Part shown: one piece after another, positions 8,038 to 16,296 of the stretch | Numbering within the stretch: the first letter of the stretch is position 1 | Layout: the number at the start of each line of letters is the position of its first letter | NCBI GenBank assembly: GCA_050178135.1 | Contig: JBFXGJ010000010.1 | Span: 1 to 54,739 of the forward strand | Length of the DNA: 54,739 nucleotides | Source: UBA288 sp050178135 | Lineage (GTDB): Archaea; Halobacteriota; Methanomicrobia; Methanomicrobiales; Methanospirillaceae | Direction: 5' to 3' | The notes under the pieces: generated by a model | The model's database searches: none | The model's input: only the letters and a program-made list of their open reading frames with translations | What the model was told of the DNA's origin: nothing | Program-made: the position numbers and the translations under genes

Positions 8038-9045
8038 GTGGAGGGATCGCAGCCGACAGCGTTCATCGCAGAACGGATTCGGGACTTCGAGGGGGTCAGG
8101 CGAAAGCACGGGATCGGCGAGCTTGTCCAGGCCTTCTCTATGGATGCGCCGGACGTCCTTGCTGACTTCGGTGAGGATGCCGCCGTCATACGGAGCGGGG
8201 ATCAGGCCCTCCTGCTGGCGGCAGATGGGATATGGTCGAAATTGATGGAGGCGGACCCTTACTGGGCAGGGTATTGTGCCGTGCTCGTGAACGTCCACGA
8301 CATCGCGGCGATGGGAGGACGCCCGCTCGCCATGGTCGACATCTTCTCCATCGCGGACCGGGAGATCTGCGACCAGGTGATCGCCGGCATGCGCGACGCC
8401 TCACGCCAGTTCGGTGTTCCGATTGTCGGCGGCCATCTCCACCCAGACACTCCCTACTCGGTGATCGACGTAGCTATCCTCGGCGTCGCCCGCGTTGACT
8501 CGGTGATCTATAGCCACACGGCGATGGAGGGCGACCGGGTGGTCGTGGCCCTTGATCTCGACGGGCGGATCCACCCCTCGTGCATCCTGAACTGGGACTC
8601 GGTCACAATGAAGTCGGCGGAGACGGTCCGGGCCCAGATCGACTGTCTCCGCGGTCTCGCCGAAGACCACCTTGTCTCGGCCGGCAAGGACATCTCGAAC
8701 CCAGGGGTCGTTGGATCGCTTGGGATGCTCCTCGAGGTGAGCAAGAAGGGTGCGGTGATCGACGTGGACCTGGTGCCCCGACCCGATCTCCAGTCCCTGG
8801 GAATCAATCTGGACCTCTGGCTCCGTATGTATCCCGGGATGGGTTTCATCCTGACGGTTCCGCCGGCATCGGTCGCTGAAGTCTGCGCCCGGTTTATAGC
8901 TGTCGGCATGACTGCAGCGGAGATTGGCAGGGTTGACGCTTCCCGGCGGCTCTCGATCCTCTCTCCCGACGGAGAGGTGCCGGTCTTCGATCTTGCTGAT
9001 GACGGGATCATGCGGCTGGTCACATGCCGGGACGGACGGGCTTGA
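8038..9045 (+). CDS. Methanogenesis marker protein 2 (AIR-synthase/PurM-like)
   Basis: A PurM/AIR-synthase-superfamily protein of the methanogenesis-marker-2 group, found in methanogens but of unproven function; PurM-like enzymes bind ATP and activate a carbonyl or similar oxygen. Visible family features are GEDAAVI near the N-terminus, VNVHDIAAMGGRPLAMVD, PIVGGHLHPDTPYS and the late GSLGMLLEVSKKG segment. The GTG at 8038 (335 aa) is preferred over the ATG at 7993 (350 aa): a TATA box sits about 28 bp before it, and the shorter N-terminus runs directly into the conserved IREF/FEGV-type helix. The 3' end overlaps the marker-4 gene by 22 bp, indicating co-transcription and probable translational coupling. 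Confidence 0.88.
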   Translation: MEGSQPTAFIAERIRDFEGVRRKHGIGELVQAFSMDAPDVLADFGEDAAVIRSGDQALLLAADGIWSKLMEADPYWAGYCAVLVNVHDIAAMGGRPLAMVDIFSIADREICDQVIAGMRDASRQFGVPIVGGHLHPDTPYSVIDVAILGVARVDSVIYSHTAMEGDRVVVALDLDGRIHPSCILNWDSVTMKSAETVRAQIDCLRGLAEDHLVSAGKDISNPGVVGSLGMLLEVSKKGAVIDVDLVPRPDLQSLGINLDLWLRMYPGMGFILTVPPASVAEVCARFIAVGMTAAEIGRVDASRRLSILSPDGEVPVFDLADDGIMRLVTCRDGRA

Positions 9046-9800
9046 TCCTCGGGATCGGTGTCGCGTCCTCCGACGACCTTCCCGGGATGCGGCGTGCGGT
9101 CAAGGTGCTCGGACCGGAAGCGACGGTCCGTCTCTACGGTCCCGAGACGCTCTCCGACGACAATTCACCTGATCTCGATCTCTCTCCTGACCCTGCAGGC
9201 GCGCTCGTCGATGACCTCGTTCAACACCGTATCGACGGTGCCGTGCGCGGGACGCTGCCGGCGAGTCAAACCCTCCGCCTCCTCCGGGAAGCCACCGGTG
9301 TCGACCATCTCGAACGAGTTGCCCTCCTCGAGACTGCCGGAGGACAGCTCTTCTTCCTCGCCCCTGTCGGGGTCGATGAGGGTTGGACTGTGGCGGAAAA
9401 GGTGGCCCTGATCCAGCGAGGGCGTGACCTCGTTCGGTTCTTCGGTCTGCCGAACCGGGTCGGTATTCTCTCCGGGGGCAGGCTCGGGGACCTGGGGCGG
9501 CATCCCGCTGTCGACCGTTCGATGGCCGATGCCGAACTCGCCGCCAGGCTGGGAGATGGCGTTCACTGCGAGATTCTGATAGAGGATGCGGTCGAGGAGT
9601 GCGGCCTTGTAATCGCACCCGACGGGATCACCGGCAACCTCATCTTTCGCACCCTCGCCTATCTCGGGGGCGGAAACGGGCATGGAGCGCCTGTAACGAA
9701 TATCGAACCCGTATTTGTCGATACTTCGCGCGCTTCTGATGATTACTCCCAAGCCCTGCGGCTCGCGGCAGCCCTGGTACGAGGTCGATTGGGGCGTTAG
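9024..9800 (+). CDS. mtxX: Methanogenesis marker protein 4, MtxX family
   Basis: A 258-residue protein of the MtxX/methanogenesis-marker-4 family, distantly related to phosphotransacetylase-type folds and named as a putative methyltransferase. Recognisable stretches are GIGVASSDD at the start, DGAVRGTLPAS, RVGILSGGRLGDLGRHP and APDGITGNLIFRTL. It overlaps the marker-2 gene, and the two are evidently one unit. The methyl donor or acceptor has not been demonstrated; association with methanogenesis rests on phyletic pattern. After the stop there is a 186-bp gap holding the histone promoter. Confidence 0.87.
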   Translation: MPGRTGLILGIGVASSDDLPGMRRAVKVLGPEATVRLYGPETLSDDNSPDLDLSPDPAGALVDDLVQHRIDGAVRGTLPASQTLRLLREATGVDHLERVALLETAGGQLFFLAPVGVDEGWTVAEKVALIQRGRDLVRFFGLPNRVGILSGGRLGDLGRHPAVDRSMADAELAARLGDGVHCEILIEDAVEECGLVIAPDGITGNLIFRTLAYLGGGNGHGAPVTNIEPVFVDTSRASDDYSQALRLAAALVRGRLGR

Positions 9801-9933
9801 TTGGGCCTTATTCTTAAATTCATTCTGTTTATGGTCATATTTTCAGCGCAACCCTGTTTTTCTCGATGATCGGATCAATCAGCAAGAATCCCCCGCCTTT
9901 GAGGGAATTACGCGTGATTCTGCCGGATAAACT

Positions 9934-9975
9934 CGAAATATTTAAATCTCGACCGACACATCTCTTTCTTGAGGT
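9934..9975 (+). promoter_or_regulatory. Histone gene promoter and ribosome binding site
   Basis: CGAAATATTTAAAT (9934-9947) is a near-ideal BRE/TATA pair in archaeal spacing. GAGGT at 9971-9975 lies 11 nt before the histone ATG. The surrounding bases are AT-rich compared with the coding DNA, as expected for a strongly expressed gene. Confidence 0.7.
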
Positions 9976-9986
9976 TGAACAGCATC

Positions 9987-10193
9987 ATGGCTGATTTACC
10001 AATTGCTGCAGTTGTTCGTATTGCAAAGAAGAGTGGTGCCGAACGTGTCGGGAGCGACGCGGCGGCCGCGATCGTTGCGAAGGCCGAGGCTTATATCGGC
10101 AGTCTGACGAAGGAGGCGAACCGTCTCGCACAGCACGCGGGCCGGAAGACCATCAAGGAAGAGGATGTCGAACTCGCGGCCAAGTCCGCATAA
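9987..10193 (+). CDS. Archaeal histone (HMf-type)
   Basis: A 68-residue histone-fold protein with the classic N-terminus MADLPIAAVVRIAKKSGAE and the C-terminal helix KTIKEEDVELAAK. It forms dimers that wrap DNA and compact the chromosome. The ATG at 9987 is selected over the ATG at 9969 because the family starts with M-A-D/E-L-P and because a GAGGT ribosome binding site sits just upstream. Length is normal for archaeal histones. The strong promoter fits high expression. An oligo-T terminator follows within 10 nt of the stop. Confidence 0.97.
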   Translation: MADLPIAAVVRIAKKSGAERVGSDAAAAIVAKAEAYIGSLTKEANRLAQHAGRKTIKEEDVELAAKSA

Positions 10194-10198
10194 ACCCC

Positions 10199-10204
10199 TT
10201 TTTT
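10199..10204 (+). terminator. Oligo-T terminator after histone gene
   Basis: A T6 run preceded by C4 lies 6 nt after the histone stop codon and overlaps the stop of the convergent hisB. It matches the oligo-T signals used by archaeal RNA polymerase. Confidence 0.5.
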
Positions 10205-10784
10205 AGAGTATACCCTTGGTGCTCGGGATCGCGATAGACCCTCCGTCCAGTGAAACCGCTGCACGGAGCGCCACCCCGACGGCCTTGAAGATCGCCTCGG
10301 CCCGGTGGTGATCGTTGCGCCCGTACGCACGGACATGGAGCGTGATGCCGGCGTGCTGGCAGAGCGACTCGAAGAAGTGTGGCAGGAGGGTTACATCGAT
10401 GCTTCCAACCGTGTTCCCGTTGAAGGGCGCGTCGAAGACGAGATATGCCCGTCCCCCGCAGTCGAGTGCGACCTCGGCGAGGGCCTCGTCCATCGGCACA
10501 GCTGCATGACCAAACCTCCGGATCCCTCGCCCATCCCCAATCGCATGGCCGAGTGCGGTGCCAAGTACGATCCCGATGTCCTCCACCGTGTGATGCGCGT
10601 CCACGTCGAGGTCGCCCTTTGCCTCGACCTTCAGGTCAAGATGTCCGTGACGGGCGAACGCGTTCAGCATGTGGTCCAGGAACGGCACACCAGAGTTGAT
10701 CGAGGTTCGCCCCGTCCCGTCCAGGTCGAGGGCGATCTGGATCTCGGTCTCGGCGGTGCGTCGGTCCTCATCGACCCGTCTCAT
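10203..10784 (-). CDS. hisB: Imidazoleglycerol-phosphate dehydratase
   Basis: Catalyses the Mn-dependent dehydration of imidazole glycerol phosphate in histidine biosynthesis. The 193-residue, single-domain protein carries the two metal-binding histidine clusters HHTVED (64-69) and HHRAE (159-163), plus the conserved N-terminal SGVPFLDHML. It is the archaeal/short form without a fused phosphatase. Its ATG overlaps the hisA stop by 4 bp, so it is the last gene of the minus-strand run hisG-hisA-hisB. Confidence 0.97.
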   Translation of the reverse strand: MRRVDEDRRTAETEIQIALDLDGTGRTSINSGVPFLDHMLNAFARHGHLDLKVEAKGDLDVDAHHTVEDIGIVLGTALGHAIGDGRGIRRFGHAAVPMDEALAEVALDCGGRAYLVFDAPFNGNTVGSIDVTLLPHFFESLCQHAGITLHVRAYGRNDHHRAEAIFKAVGVALRAAVSLDGGSIAIPSTKGIL

Positions 10785-11491
10785 CGTGATGCCTCCAGTG
10801 CTTCCGACAGGCTGATACGCCCTGCGTAGAGGGCCGAGCCGAGGACCGCACCGTCCGCTCCCAGGTCACGAAGGGTCCTGACATCGGATACAGAGGTGAT
10901 GCCGCCGGCGACCACGACCGGACAGGAAACGATCTCCAGCAGGGCCGTGACAGGTATCGGGTCGATCCCCTGCTGGAGCCCTTCGACCGAGACGTTGGTG
11001 TAGAGGAGGGTCCCGGCTCCCATCTCAACGAAGACCTCGGCCCAGCGAAGATAATTCCCTTTTGTCTCCTGCCACCCGGCGACCGCGATCTCGGTGCCGC
11101 GAGCGTCGACCCCTGCCATCACGCGTTCGGGGCCGTACTCCCTGGAGAGCCAGCGGAGGGCGTCGGGCTGCTCCACCGCGTAGGTCCCCAGGATCACACG
11201 GTTCACCCCCGAGTCGAGCCAACCGGCTGCGTCCTCGAGGGAGCGGATGCCCCCGCCGAGCTCGATGAAAGCACCCGTCTCCCGGATGATGTCCCGGATC
11301 AGCCCGGCGTTTGCCTGCGACGCCCCAAAAGCCCCGTCCAGGTTGACGACGTGCAGTCCCTTCGCCCCCTCATCGCACCAGCGCCGAGCACAGGCCAGAG
11401 GATCGCCGTACCGCGTCACCCGCTCTCGCTCACCCTGGACGAGCTGGACGCAGTGCCCGTCCATCACATCGACTGCCGGATAGATCTCCAT
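10781..11491 (-). CDS. hisA: ProFAR isomerase, HisA
   Basis: The (beta/alpha)8 isomerase of the Amadori rearrangement step in histidine biosynthesis. With the ATG at 11491 the protein has 236 residues and starts MEIYPAVDVM, placing the catalytic Asp8 and Asp129 (AGVDARG) where the family has them. The LGGGIRSLED and VVAGGITS phosphate-binding loops are present. The frame is open upstream, but that extension overlaps hisG and lacks family resemblance. Only 5 bp separate it from the hisG stop, and its own stop overlaps the hisB start. Confidence 0.97.
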   Translation of the reverse strand: MEIYPAVDVMDGHCVQLVQGERERVTRYGDPLACARRWCDEGAKGLHVVNLDGAFGASQANAGLIRDIIRETGAFIELGGGIRSLEDAAGWLDSGVNRVILGTYAVEQPDALRWLSREYGPERVMAGVDARGTEIAVAGWQETKGNYLRWAEVFVEMGAGTLLYTNVSVEGLQQGIDPIPVTALLEIVSCPVVVAGGITSVSDVRTLRDLGADGAVLGSALYAGRISLSEALEASR

Positions 11492-11496
11492 GACCG

Positions 11497-12378
11497 TTAG
11501 CGGATCATACGCTCTATGGACATAACAAGGATGTCTTTTGCGCCGGCGTGCTTGAGCCTGGGGATGAGGCTGTACACCTGGGTCTCGGCGACAACGGCGT
11601 GGACCGCGACCAGGTCGTCGTGAGAGGCGACAGGCATGATCGTGGGGCCGCCGAGCCCGGGAAGAACCTCCTCGACCTCGGCGAGATGCGCCCTGTTGAC
11701 GTTCATCATCAGGTAACACTGACCCCGGGCATGGACCACGCTCTCGAGGGCAAGGACGAGCTCGTCCACTTTCGTCGCCTTCGTGCGGACCGAGTCCGGG
11801 TTGCCGATCAGGCGCGTGCTTGACTGGAGCACTTCGGAGACCACACGGAGCCGGTTGGTCCGGAGCGTCGTCCCTGATGACGAGAGGTCCACGATCGCAT
11901 CAGCGATGCCCAGGTGCGGAGCGAGTTCGCAAGCCCCGGCGACGGGGACGAGAGTGACCGGGACCTTCCGCGCCTCGAAAAACCGGGCCGTGAGGTTCGG
12001 AAACTCTGTTGCGATCCGCCGTCCCGCGAGGTCGACCACATCATTAACGAGCGACTCCTCCATCACGGCGAGCACCAGGGTCGCCTCCCCGAAGCGGAGG
12101 TCGAGGAGGTCCGTGACCGCCGCCCCTCGTTCGAGGACCATGTCCAGGCCGGTGATGCCGAGGTCCGCCGCACCGTTCGCCACGTACGCGGGGATGTCGA
12201 TCGGCCGGGCGAAGAGGAGTTCCACACCGGGATCGATCGTTCGGACTATCAGGCGGCGTTCGCCCGTACCGATCGTGTGGAGCCCACTCCGTTCAAGGAG
12301 TTCCATGATCGGCTCGGCGATCCGCCCCTTGTTCGGGACCGCGAGGCGGACCCGCTCAGAAGGTGGCGAGTTCTCCAC
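11497..12378 (-). CDS. hisG: ATP phosphoribosyltransferase, long form
   Basis: The first and feedback-controlled enzyme of histidine biosynthesis. At 293 residues it is the long form with a C-terminal ACT-like regulatory domain, so it should not need HisZ. Seen are the N-terminal VPNKGRIAEP, the GITGLDMV segment and the PRPP loop IVDLSSSGTTLRTN. The tail begins near GPTIMPVAS and ends AKDILVMSIERMIR, typical of the regulatory domain. Its start overlaps the 3' end of the upstream mat gene by 23 bp, suggesting that his genes here are expressed from the mat or pyr promoters. Confidence 0.97.
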   Translation of the reverse strand: MENSPPSERVRLAVPNKGRIAEPIMELLERSGLHTIGTGERRLIVRTIDPGVELLFARPIDIPAYVANGAADLGITGLDMVLERGAAVTDLLDLRFGEATLVLAVMEESLVNDVVDLAGRRIATEFPNLTARFFEARKVPVTLVPVAGACELAPHLGIADAIVDLSSSGTTLRTNRLRVVSEVLQSSTRLIGNPDSVRTKATKVDELVLALESVVHARGQCYLMMNVNRAHLAEVEEVLPGLGGPTIMPVASHDDLVAVHAVVAETQVYSLIPRLKHAGAKDILVMSIERMIR

Positions 12379-13558
12379 GGATCACCTTCTCGGTGACGCA
12401 GGTGATCGTCTCGAGCTGGGCGTCGACGACCTCCTCTATCTGCCGCTGCATGCGCTGGAGGTCGGCGCCGGCTCCGGGCAGGACCTGTACTGAGGCGACG
12501 AGGGGGTGGTCGATCGGCATACCGATCTGCGAGAGGAGTCGGACGTAACACTCCTGTATCCCCTCGACCTCCTTCACGCACGCCTCGGCGATCTGGGGGG
12601 AAAGGATGTTGTAGATCTTGCCGATGTGATTGATCGGGTTCTTGCCGGAGGTAGCCTCCATCGACATTGGGCGGTTTGGTGTGATCAGCCCGTTTGCCCG
12701 GTTGCCACGTCCGACCGAACCGTCATCCCCCATCTCGGCGGAAGTCCCGGTCACGGTCAGGAAGACCGATCCGCTGTCAAGGTCGTCCGCGGTATTCACA
12801 TGGACGTCGACGGCACGGGTCGTGAACTTCTTGCAGAGGGTCTCGATCTCGTCTTTCATGAACTCCTTGGTGTCCATGTAATCGGCGAGGCCGGAGCAGT
12901 AACGGTCCACCATGGCGCACCCGATCGTGAGGGTTATCCGGTCCTCCTGGCGCAGTCCCATCACCTTCACGTCCTGGCCGATCATCGGCCGGCGCCGCGA
13001 CAGGTCCTGGTCGATAAACCGCGAGACCTCGCGCACGATCGTTTCTGTCTCGGAGAACGGCGCATGCCCGACACCGAACGAGGTGTCGTTTGCCCGGGGG
13101 ATTGTGGAGTCGCACGGGCGGAAGACGTCGCGGAGGTCGGTCGAACCGACGCCGAGTCGGCAGTCGACGATCAATCCACGGTCCTGGTCGAGGTTCGGGA
13201 GCGTCTCACGGAGATACCGGTGTGCAGCCTCGATCGCGATCGCGTCAGTGGGGAACGTGTGCCCCTCGAACTCCTTGGTCGCCCTCCCGTCGATGAGGAG
13301 ATAGATCGGGCGGATGATGCGGCCCCCACCATACTTCGGTGCGGACTCGCCGGCGACGACCTCGCCCTGGTCAGTGTTGTGGTGGAGGTAGACGCCGACC
13401 TCATCCATGTAAGTCTGGCAGAGCGCCCGGCTGATCGACTCCGCGATCCCGTCGGCAATGCTATCGGGGTGGCCGATCCCCTTGCGCTCGACGAGCTCGA
13501 TCTGCTGGCGCTCCAGCGGAACCTGGTTCAGCGCCTCGACACGTATGTTCCTGCTCAT
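12356..13558 (-). CDS. mat: S-adenosylmethionine synthetase, archaeal type
   Basis: Makes S-adenosylmethionine from ATP and methionine. It is the archaeal class, distinct from bacterial MetK. With the ATG at 13558 it has 400 residues; GAGGGA lies just upstream and the N-terminus MSRNIRVEAL matches the family. Motifs include ERKGIGHPDSIADG, the HHNTDQGEVVAG segment, GHAPFSETE and GDDGSVGRGNRANG. An upstream in-frame ATG at 13621 would run back over the promoter. It lies between pyrK and hisG, overlapping hisG. Confidence 0.96.
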   Translation of the reverse strand: MSRNIRVEALNQVPLERQQIELVERKGIGHPDSIADGIAESISRALCQTYMDEVGVYLHHNTDQGEVVAGESAPKYGGGRIIRPIYLLIDGRATKEFEGHTFPTDAIAIEAAHRYLRETLPNLDQDRGLIVDCRLGVGSTDLRDVFRPCDSTIPRANDTSFGVGHAPFSETETIVREVSRFIDQDLSRRRPMIGQDVKVMGLRQEDRITLTIGCAMVDRYCSGLADYMDTKEFMKDEIETLCKKFTTRAVDVHVNTADDLDSGSVFLTVTGTSAEMGDDGSVGRGNRANGLITPNRPMSMEATSGKNPINHIGKIYNILSPQIAEACVKEVEGIQECYVRLLSQIGMPIDHPLVASVQVLPGAGADLQRMQRQIEEVVDAQLETITCVTEKVIRGELATF

Positions 13559-13626
13559 GAAGTCCCTCAAGGACAGCGGGACCGAAAAGCCCCGCTGAAT
13601 GTATTCATAAGAGCTGTGCATACAAG

Positions 13627-13641
13627 CGATTAAAAATATGC
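13627..13641 (-). promoter_or_regulatory. Putative TATA element for mat-his genes
   Basis: The minus strand reads CCGCATATTTTTAATCG here, an AT-rich tract within GC-rich DNA. It lies roughly 70-80 bp upstream of the mat ATG, just after the pyrK stop. It could give the mat-hisGAB block its own promoter besides read-through from pyrDK. Confidence 0.4.
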
Positions 13642-13650
13642 GGCAGAGTA

Positions 13651-14421
13651 TTAGTCCAGCCGCTTGAACAAAACCCGTCGACCGGAGGCATCACGGGTGT
13701 GCCGACCCATCTCGCTCCGGAGGACCACGGGTCCCGGGAAGACCGGCCCATCATGGCAGACGCAGAGGCCGTCCGGGTCGATCGCGCAGGAGCCGCAGAG
13801 GCCGACACCGCACTTCATGTACCGGTGGAGCGAGAAGTAGGACCTCTCGAGAGCACCGGCGGTCTCGAGCCGGTCCCGAACATCGACCATCATCAGCTCA
13901 GGGCCGCAGACACAGATTGCATCGTAGTCGTCGAGGTCGACCGTCTCCAGCAGGGCCGGGACGAACCCGTGGAGCCCCGCGGTGCCGTCGTCGGTCGCGA
14001 CTCGAAGATCCGTCAATCGACCCAGTCTTTCCCTGAACGGGAGCTCGGACGCCGTCCTCGCACCGAGCAGGAAGGTGATTGCCCGCCCGCTCGTGGCGAG
14101 GGGGAGGAGGGGGGCCGCGCCGATCCCGCCGGCGACCGCCAGGACGCTCGTGTCCGCGGGGAAACCCCGCCCGAGCGGGCCGCGAATGCCGATCCGGGCC
14201 CCCGGAGCGAGGGAACAGAGCGCACCCGATGCCTCTCCGACGTGCTGGACCGAGATCGAGCACGCGGAGGAGAGCCCCATCGGGACTTCGTCCACACCGG
14301 GGACCCAGACCATCACAAACTGACCGGGCTCGAACGAGAAGGCACGGTCGAAGACGATCGTCCGGACCGACGGGGTCTCGTTGATCACCTCTTCGACCGT
14401 CACCACCTCTGGTTCAGGCAT
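13651..14421 (-). CDS. pyrK: Dihydroorotate dehydrogenase electron transfer subunit
   Basis: The FAD/[2Fe-2S] partner of class 1B dihydroorotate dehydrogenase, passing electrons from PyrD onward during pyrimidine synthesis. With the ATG at 14421 the protein has 256 residues. It has the ferredoxin-reductase-like FAD region, the NAD(P)-type loop AVAGGIGAAPLLPLA, and a C-terminal cluster-binding pattern of Cys204, Cys209, Cys212 and Cys220. The start overlaps the pyrD stop by 8 bp, as expected for subunits of one enzyme. A longer frame starting at 14460 would overlap pyrD more and lacks support. Whether NAD or another carrier is the acceptor in this methanogen cannot be told. Confidence 0.94.
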   Translation of the reverse strand: MPEPEVVTVEEVINETPSVRTIVFDRAFSFEPGQFVMVWVPGVDEVPMGLSSACSISVQHVGEASGALCSLAPGARIGIRGPLGRGFPADTSVLAVAGGIGAAPLLPLATSGRAITFLLGARTASELPFRERLGRLTDLRVATDDGTAGLHGFVPALLETVDLDDYDAICVCGPELMMVDVRDRLETAGALERSYFSLHRYMKCGVGLCGSCAIDPDGLCVCHDGPVFPGPVVLRSEMGRHTRDASGRRVLFKRLD

Positions 14422-15310
14422 GCGCGCACCCCACGATACCGGACGGGTCGAGACCGTCATCTGCGTAGAGGTCCTCAGCGATCGTCGAGAAGACGACGGG
14501 ATCCCCCAGTGCAGCTGAACCGATCTCGACTGCGGAGGCGCCCGCCATCATCATCTCGAGGACGTCCGCGGCGGTCGAGATCCCTCCGCACCCGATAATC
14601 GGCAACGAGCAGGCCTCGTGGAGTTCGTAGACGCACCGGATTGCGATCGGGAAGATAGCGCGACCAGATAGCCCGCCATAGCGGTTGCCGAGCATGGGCC
14701 GGCGAAGACCAGTCGAGATCCGCATCGCCCTCACGGTATTGATCGCGACGAGGGCATCCGCTCCGCCCCGTTCTGCCGCCCGGCCGATGGCGGCGATGTC
14801 AGTGACGTTCGGGGTCAACTTGACCCAGACCGGGACGCCGAGACGGACCACAGCACGGGTGCAGTCCTCGACCATGCCTGGATCGGAGCCGAGGGCGGCT
14901 CCGTACCCCTCGGCGTGGGGGCAGGAGAGGTTCAGCTCGAGCCCGCAAGCCCTGCCGACGAACCAGCTGCCAACCTCGGCGAACTCCTCGGGCGAACCCC
15001 CGAAGATCGAGACGACGACGGGCTCGTTCTCAACTGCGGCGAGTTCTTCGACAAACCCCGAGGACGGGTTGGGGAGCCCCATCGCGTTCAGGATCCCGTT
15101 CTCGAACGGGACGAGGCAGGGGCCGGCATGGCCGGGAAGGGGGACAGGTCCGATCGATTTGGTGACGACTCCCCCTGCGCCGTTCCGGAGCTGGCGGGCG
15201 AGCGAGGCGCCGGTCGTTCCGAGGACACCGGCCGCGAGGACCAGGTGATTCCGGAGTCGGACGCCGCCGACCTCGACCGGACCTGGCCTGAGCGTGAGCA
15301 TGCCGATCAT
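14414..15310 (-). CDS. pyrD: Dihydroorotate dehydrogenase, class 1B catalytic subunit
   Basis: Oxidises dihydroorotate to orotate. From the ATG at 15310 the FMN-binding TIM-barrel protein has 298 residues, the usual size. The catalytic Cys lies in ELNLSCPHAEG, as in class 1B enzymes; other signatures are VVTKSIGP, NAMGLPNP, VKLTPNVTD and the FMN-phosphate loop IIGCGGIS. An alternative ATG at 15301 would shorten it by three residues; AGGA immediately before 15310 favours the longer one. The frame runs further upstream to 15424 but that part has no family similarity and would abut the mdh start. Confidence 0.95.
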   Translation of the reverse strand: MIGMLTLRPGPVEVGGVRLRNHLVLAAGVLGTTGASLARQLRNGAGGVVTKSIGPVPLPGHAGPCLVPFENGILNAMGLPNPSSGFVEELAAVENEPVVVSIFGGSPEEFAEVGSWFVGRACGLELNLSCPHAEGYGAALGSDPGMVEDCTRAVVRLGVPVWVKLTPNVTDIAAIGRAAERGGADALVAINTVRAMRISTGLRRPMLGNRYGGLSGRAIFPIAIRCVYELHEACSLPIIGCGGISTAADVLEMMMAGASAVEIGSAALGDPVVFSTIAEDLYADDGLDPSGIVGCAHA

Positions 15311-15392
15311 CTCGTCCTGGTGGATGATGAGCGTTGCGGGGCAGGAACGGGCGACTTGAAGATCCCCCGGTTTCGCGCACCGATAGAGTTGC

Positions 15393-15404
15393 ATTCTATT
15401 AGGT
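15393..15404. promoter_or_regulatory. Divergent promoter element between pyrD and mdh
   Basis: ATTCTATTAG lies about 27 bp upstream of the mdh ATG, consistent with a leaderless mdh transcript. The complementary strand (CTAATAGAAT) also resembles a TATA box, about 85 bp from the pyrD start. Confidence 0.45.
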
Positions 15405-15425
15405 GCGCCGCGAATAGTACCCACA

Positions 15426-16292
15426 ATGACCAGGCTATGCGTGATGGGAGCCGGCCGTATCGGCGGCGAGGTGGCATTTTTAGCGGCGGCGACCGGGCTC
15501 GCGGACGAACTCGTCCTCCACGACGCGATCGCCCCTTTCCTTCACGCCCAGGTGCTCGATCTTATGCACACGGGCCTCGATATCACGATCTCAACTGACC
15601 TTACGGACGCAGCTGACGCCGATATCGGGGTCTTTGCCGCCGGGTCTCCCCGGAACCCCAATATCAAGTCCCGGGCAGACCTTCTCGCGGCGAACCTGCC
15701 CGTCGCCGACGAGTGCATCCAGGCACTGAAAAGGTTCTCTGGTGTCCTGGTTGCAATTACGAACCCGTCGGACGCGAACGCGTATTATATCTCCCGGAAG
15801 TCCGGTTTCGACCGGTCGCGGGTGATCGGGTTCGGGGGGCAGCTCGACTCTGCACGTTTCGCTCTCGCCCTCCGGGAGCGCGGACTGGGGAAGACCGGGA
15901 CCGTGCTCGGCGAGCACGGCGACCACCAGGTTCCGATCTTTTCGCGAGCAGCCCCGGACGTTCCCGACGTGCTCAGGGAGGAGATCCTGGCTGGTCTCCG
16001 AACTGCATCGATGCAGGTGTTGCAGGGCAAAGGGGGGACGGTCTTCGGGCCAGCGGTCCACATCGTTTCTCTGCTCCGATCGGTTGTCGAAGACCGGCGC
16101 CTCCTCCTCCCCTGTGCGGTTGCCCTGGAAGGCGAGTACGGGATCGAAGGCTGTTCCATGGCGGTACCTGCCGAGGTTGGCCGGGAGGGTGCACGGCGAA
16201 TCGAGGAGTGGGACCTCGACCCGTGGGAGACAGCGCGTATGCAGGAGGCTGGGGACTTCCTCCGCGGGCTCTGTGCCGGGCTGCCTCTCTGA
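15426..16292 (+). CDS. mdh: Malate dehydrogenase (LDH/MDH superfamily)
   Basis: A 288-residue member of the lactate/malate dehydrogenase superfamily. It has the Rossmann loop MGAGRIGGEVA at the N-terminus, the ITNPSDAN strand, and the catalytic His in GEHGDHQVP. The substrate-discriminating loop reads SPRNPNIKSRADLL, with Arg where malate dehydrogenases have it and lactate dehydrogenases have Gln, so malate/oxaloacetate is the better prediction. The protein is slightly short for the family. Four bp separate its stop from the polB start, so the two are likely co-transcribed, although their functions are unrelated. Confidence 0.92.
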   Translation: MTRLCVMGAGRIGGEVAFLAAATGLADELVLHDAIAPFLHAQVLDLMHTGLDITISTDLTDAADADIGVFAAGSPRNPNIKSRADLLAANLPVADECIQALKRFSGVLVAITNPSDANAYYISRKSGFDRSRVIGFGGQLDSARFALALRERGLGKTGTVLGEHGDHQVPIFSRAAPDVPDVLREEILAGLRTASMQVLQGKGGTVFGPAVHIVSLLRSVVEDRRLLLPCAVALEGEYGIEGCSMAVPAEVGREGARRIEEWDLDPWETARMQEAGDFLRGLCAGLPL

Positions 16293-16296
16293 AACG

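Noticed and set aside
12506..13633. 375-codon frame antisense to mat
   Set aside because: Shadow of the S-adenosylmethionine synthetase gene; no motif.
15311..15424. N-terminal extension of pyrD
   Set aside because: The frame is open, but the residues have no class 1B similarity and the stretch contains the divergent pyrD/mdh promoter.
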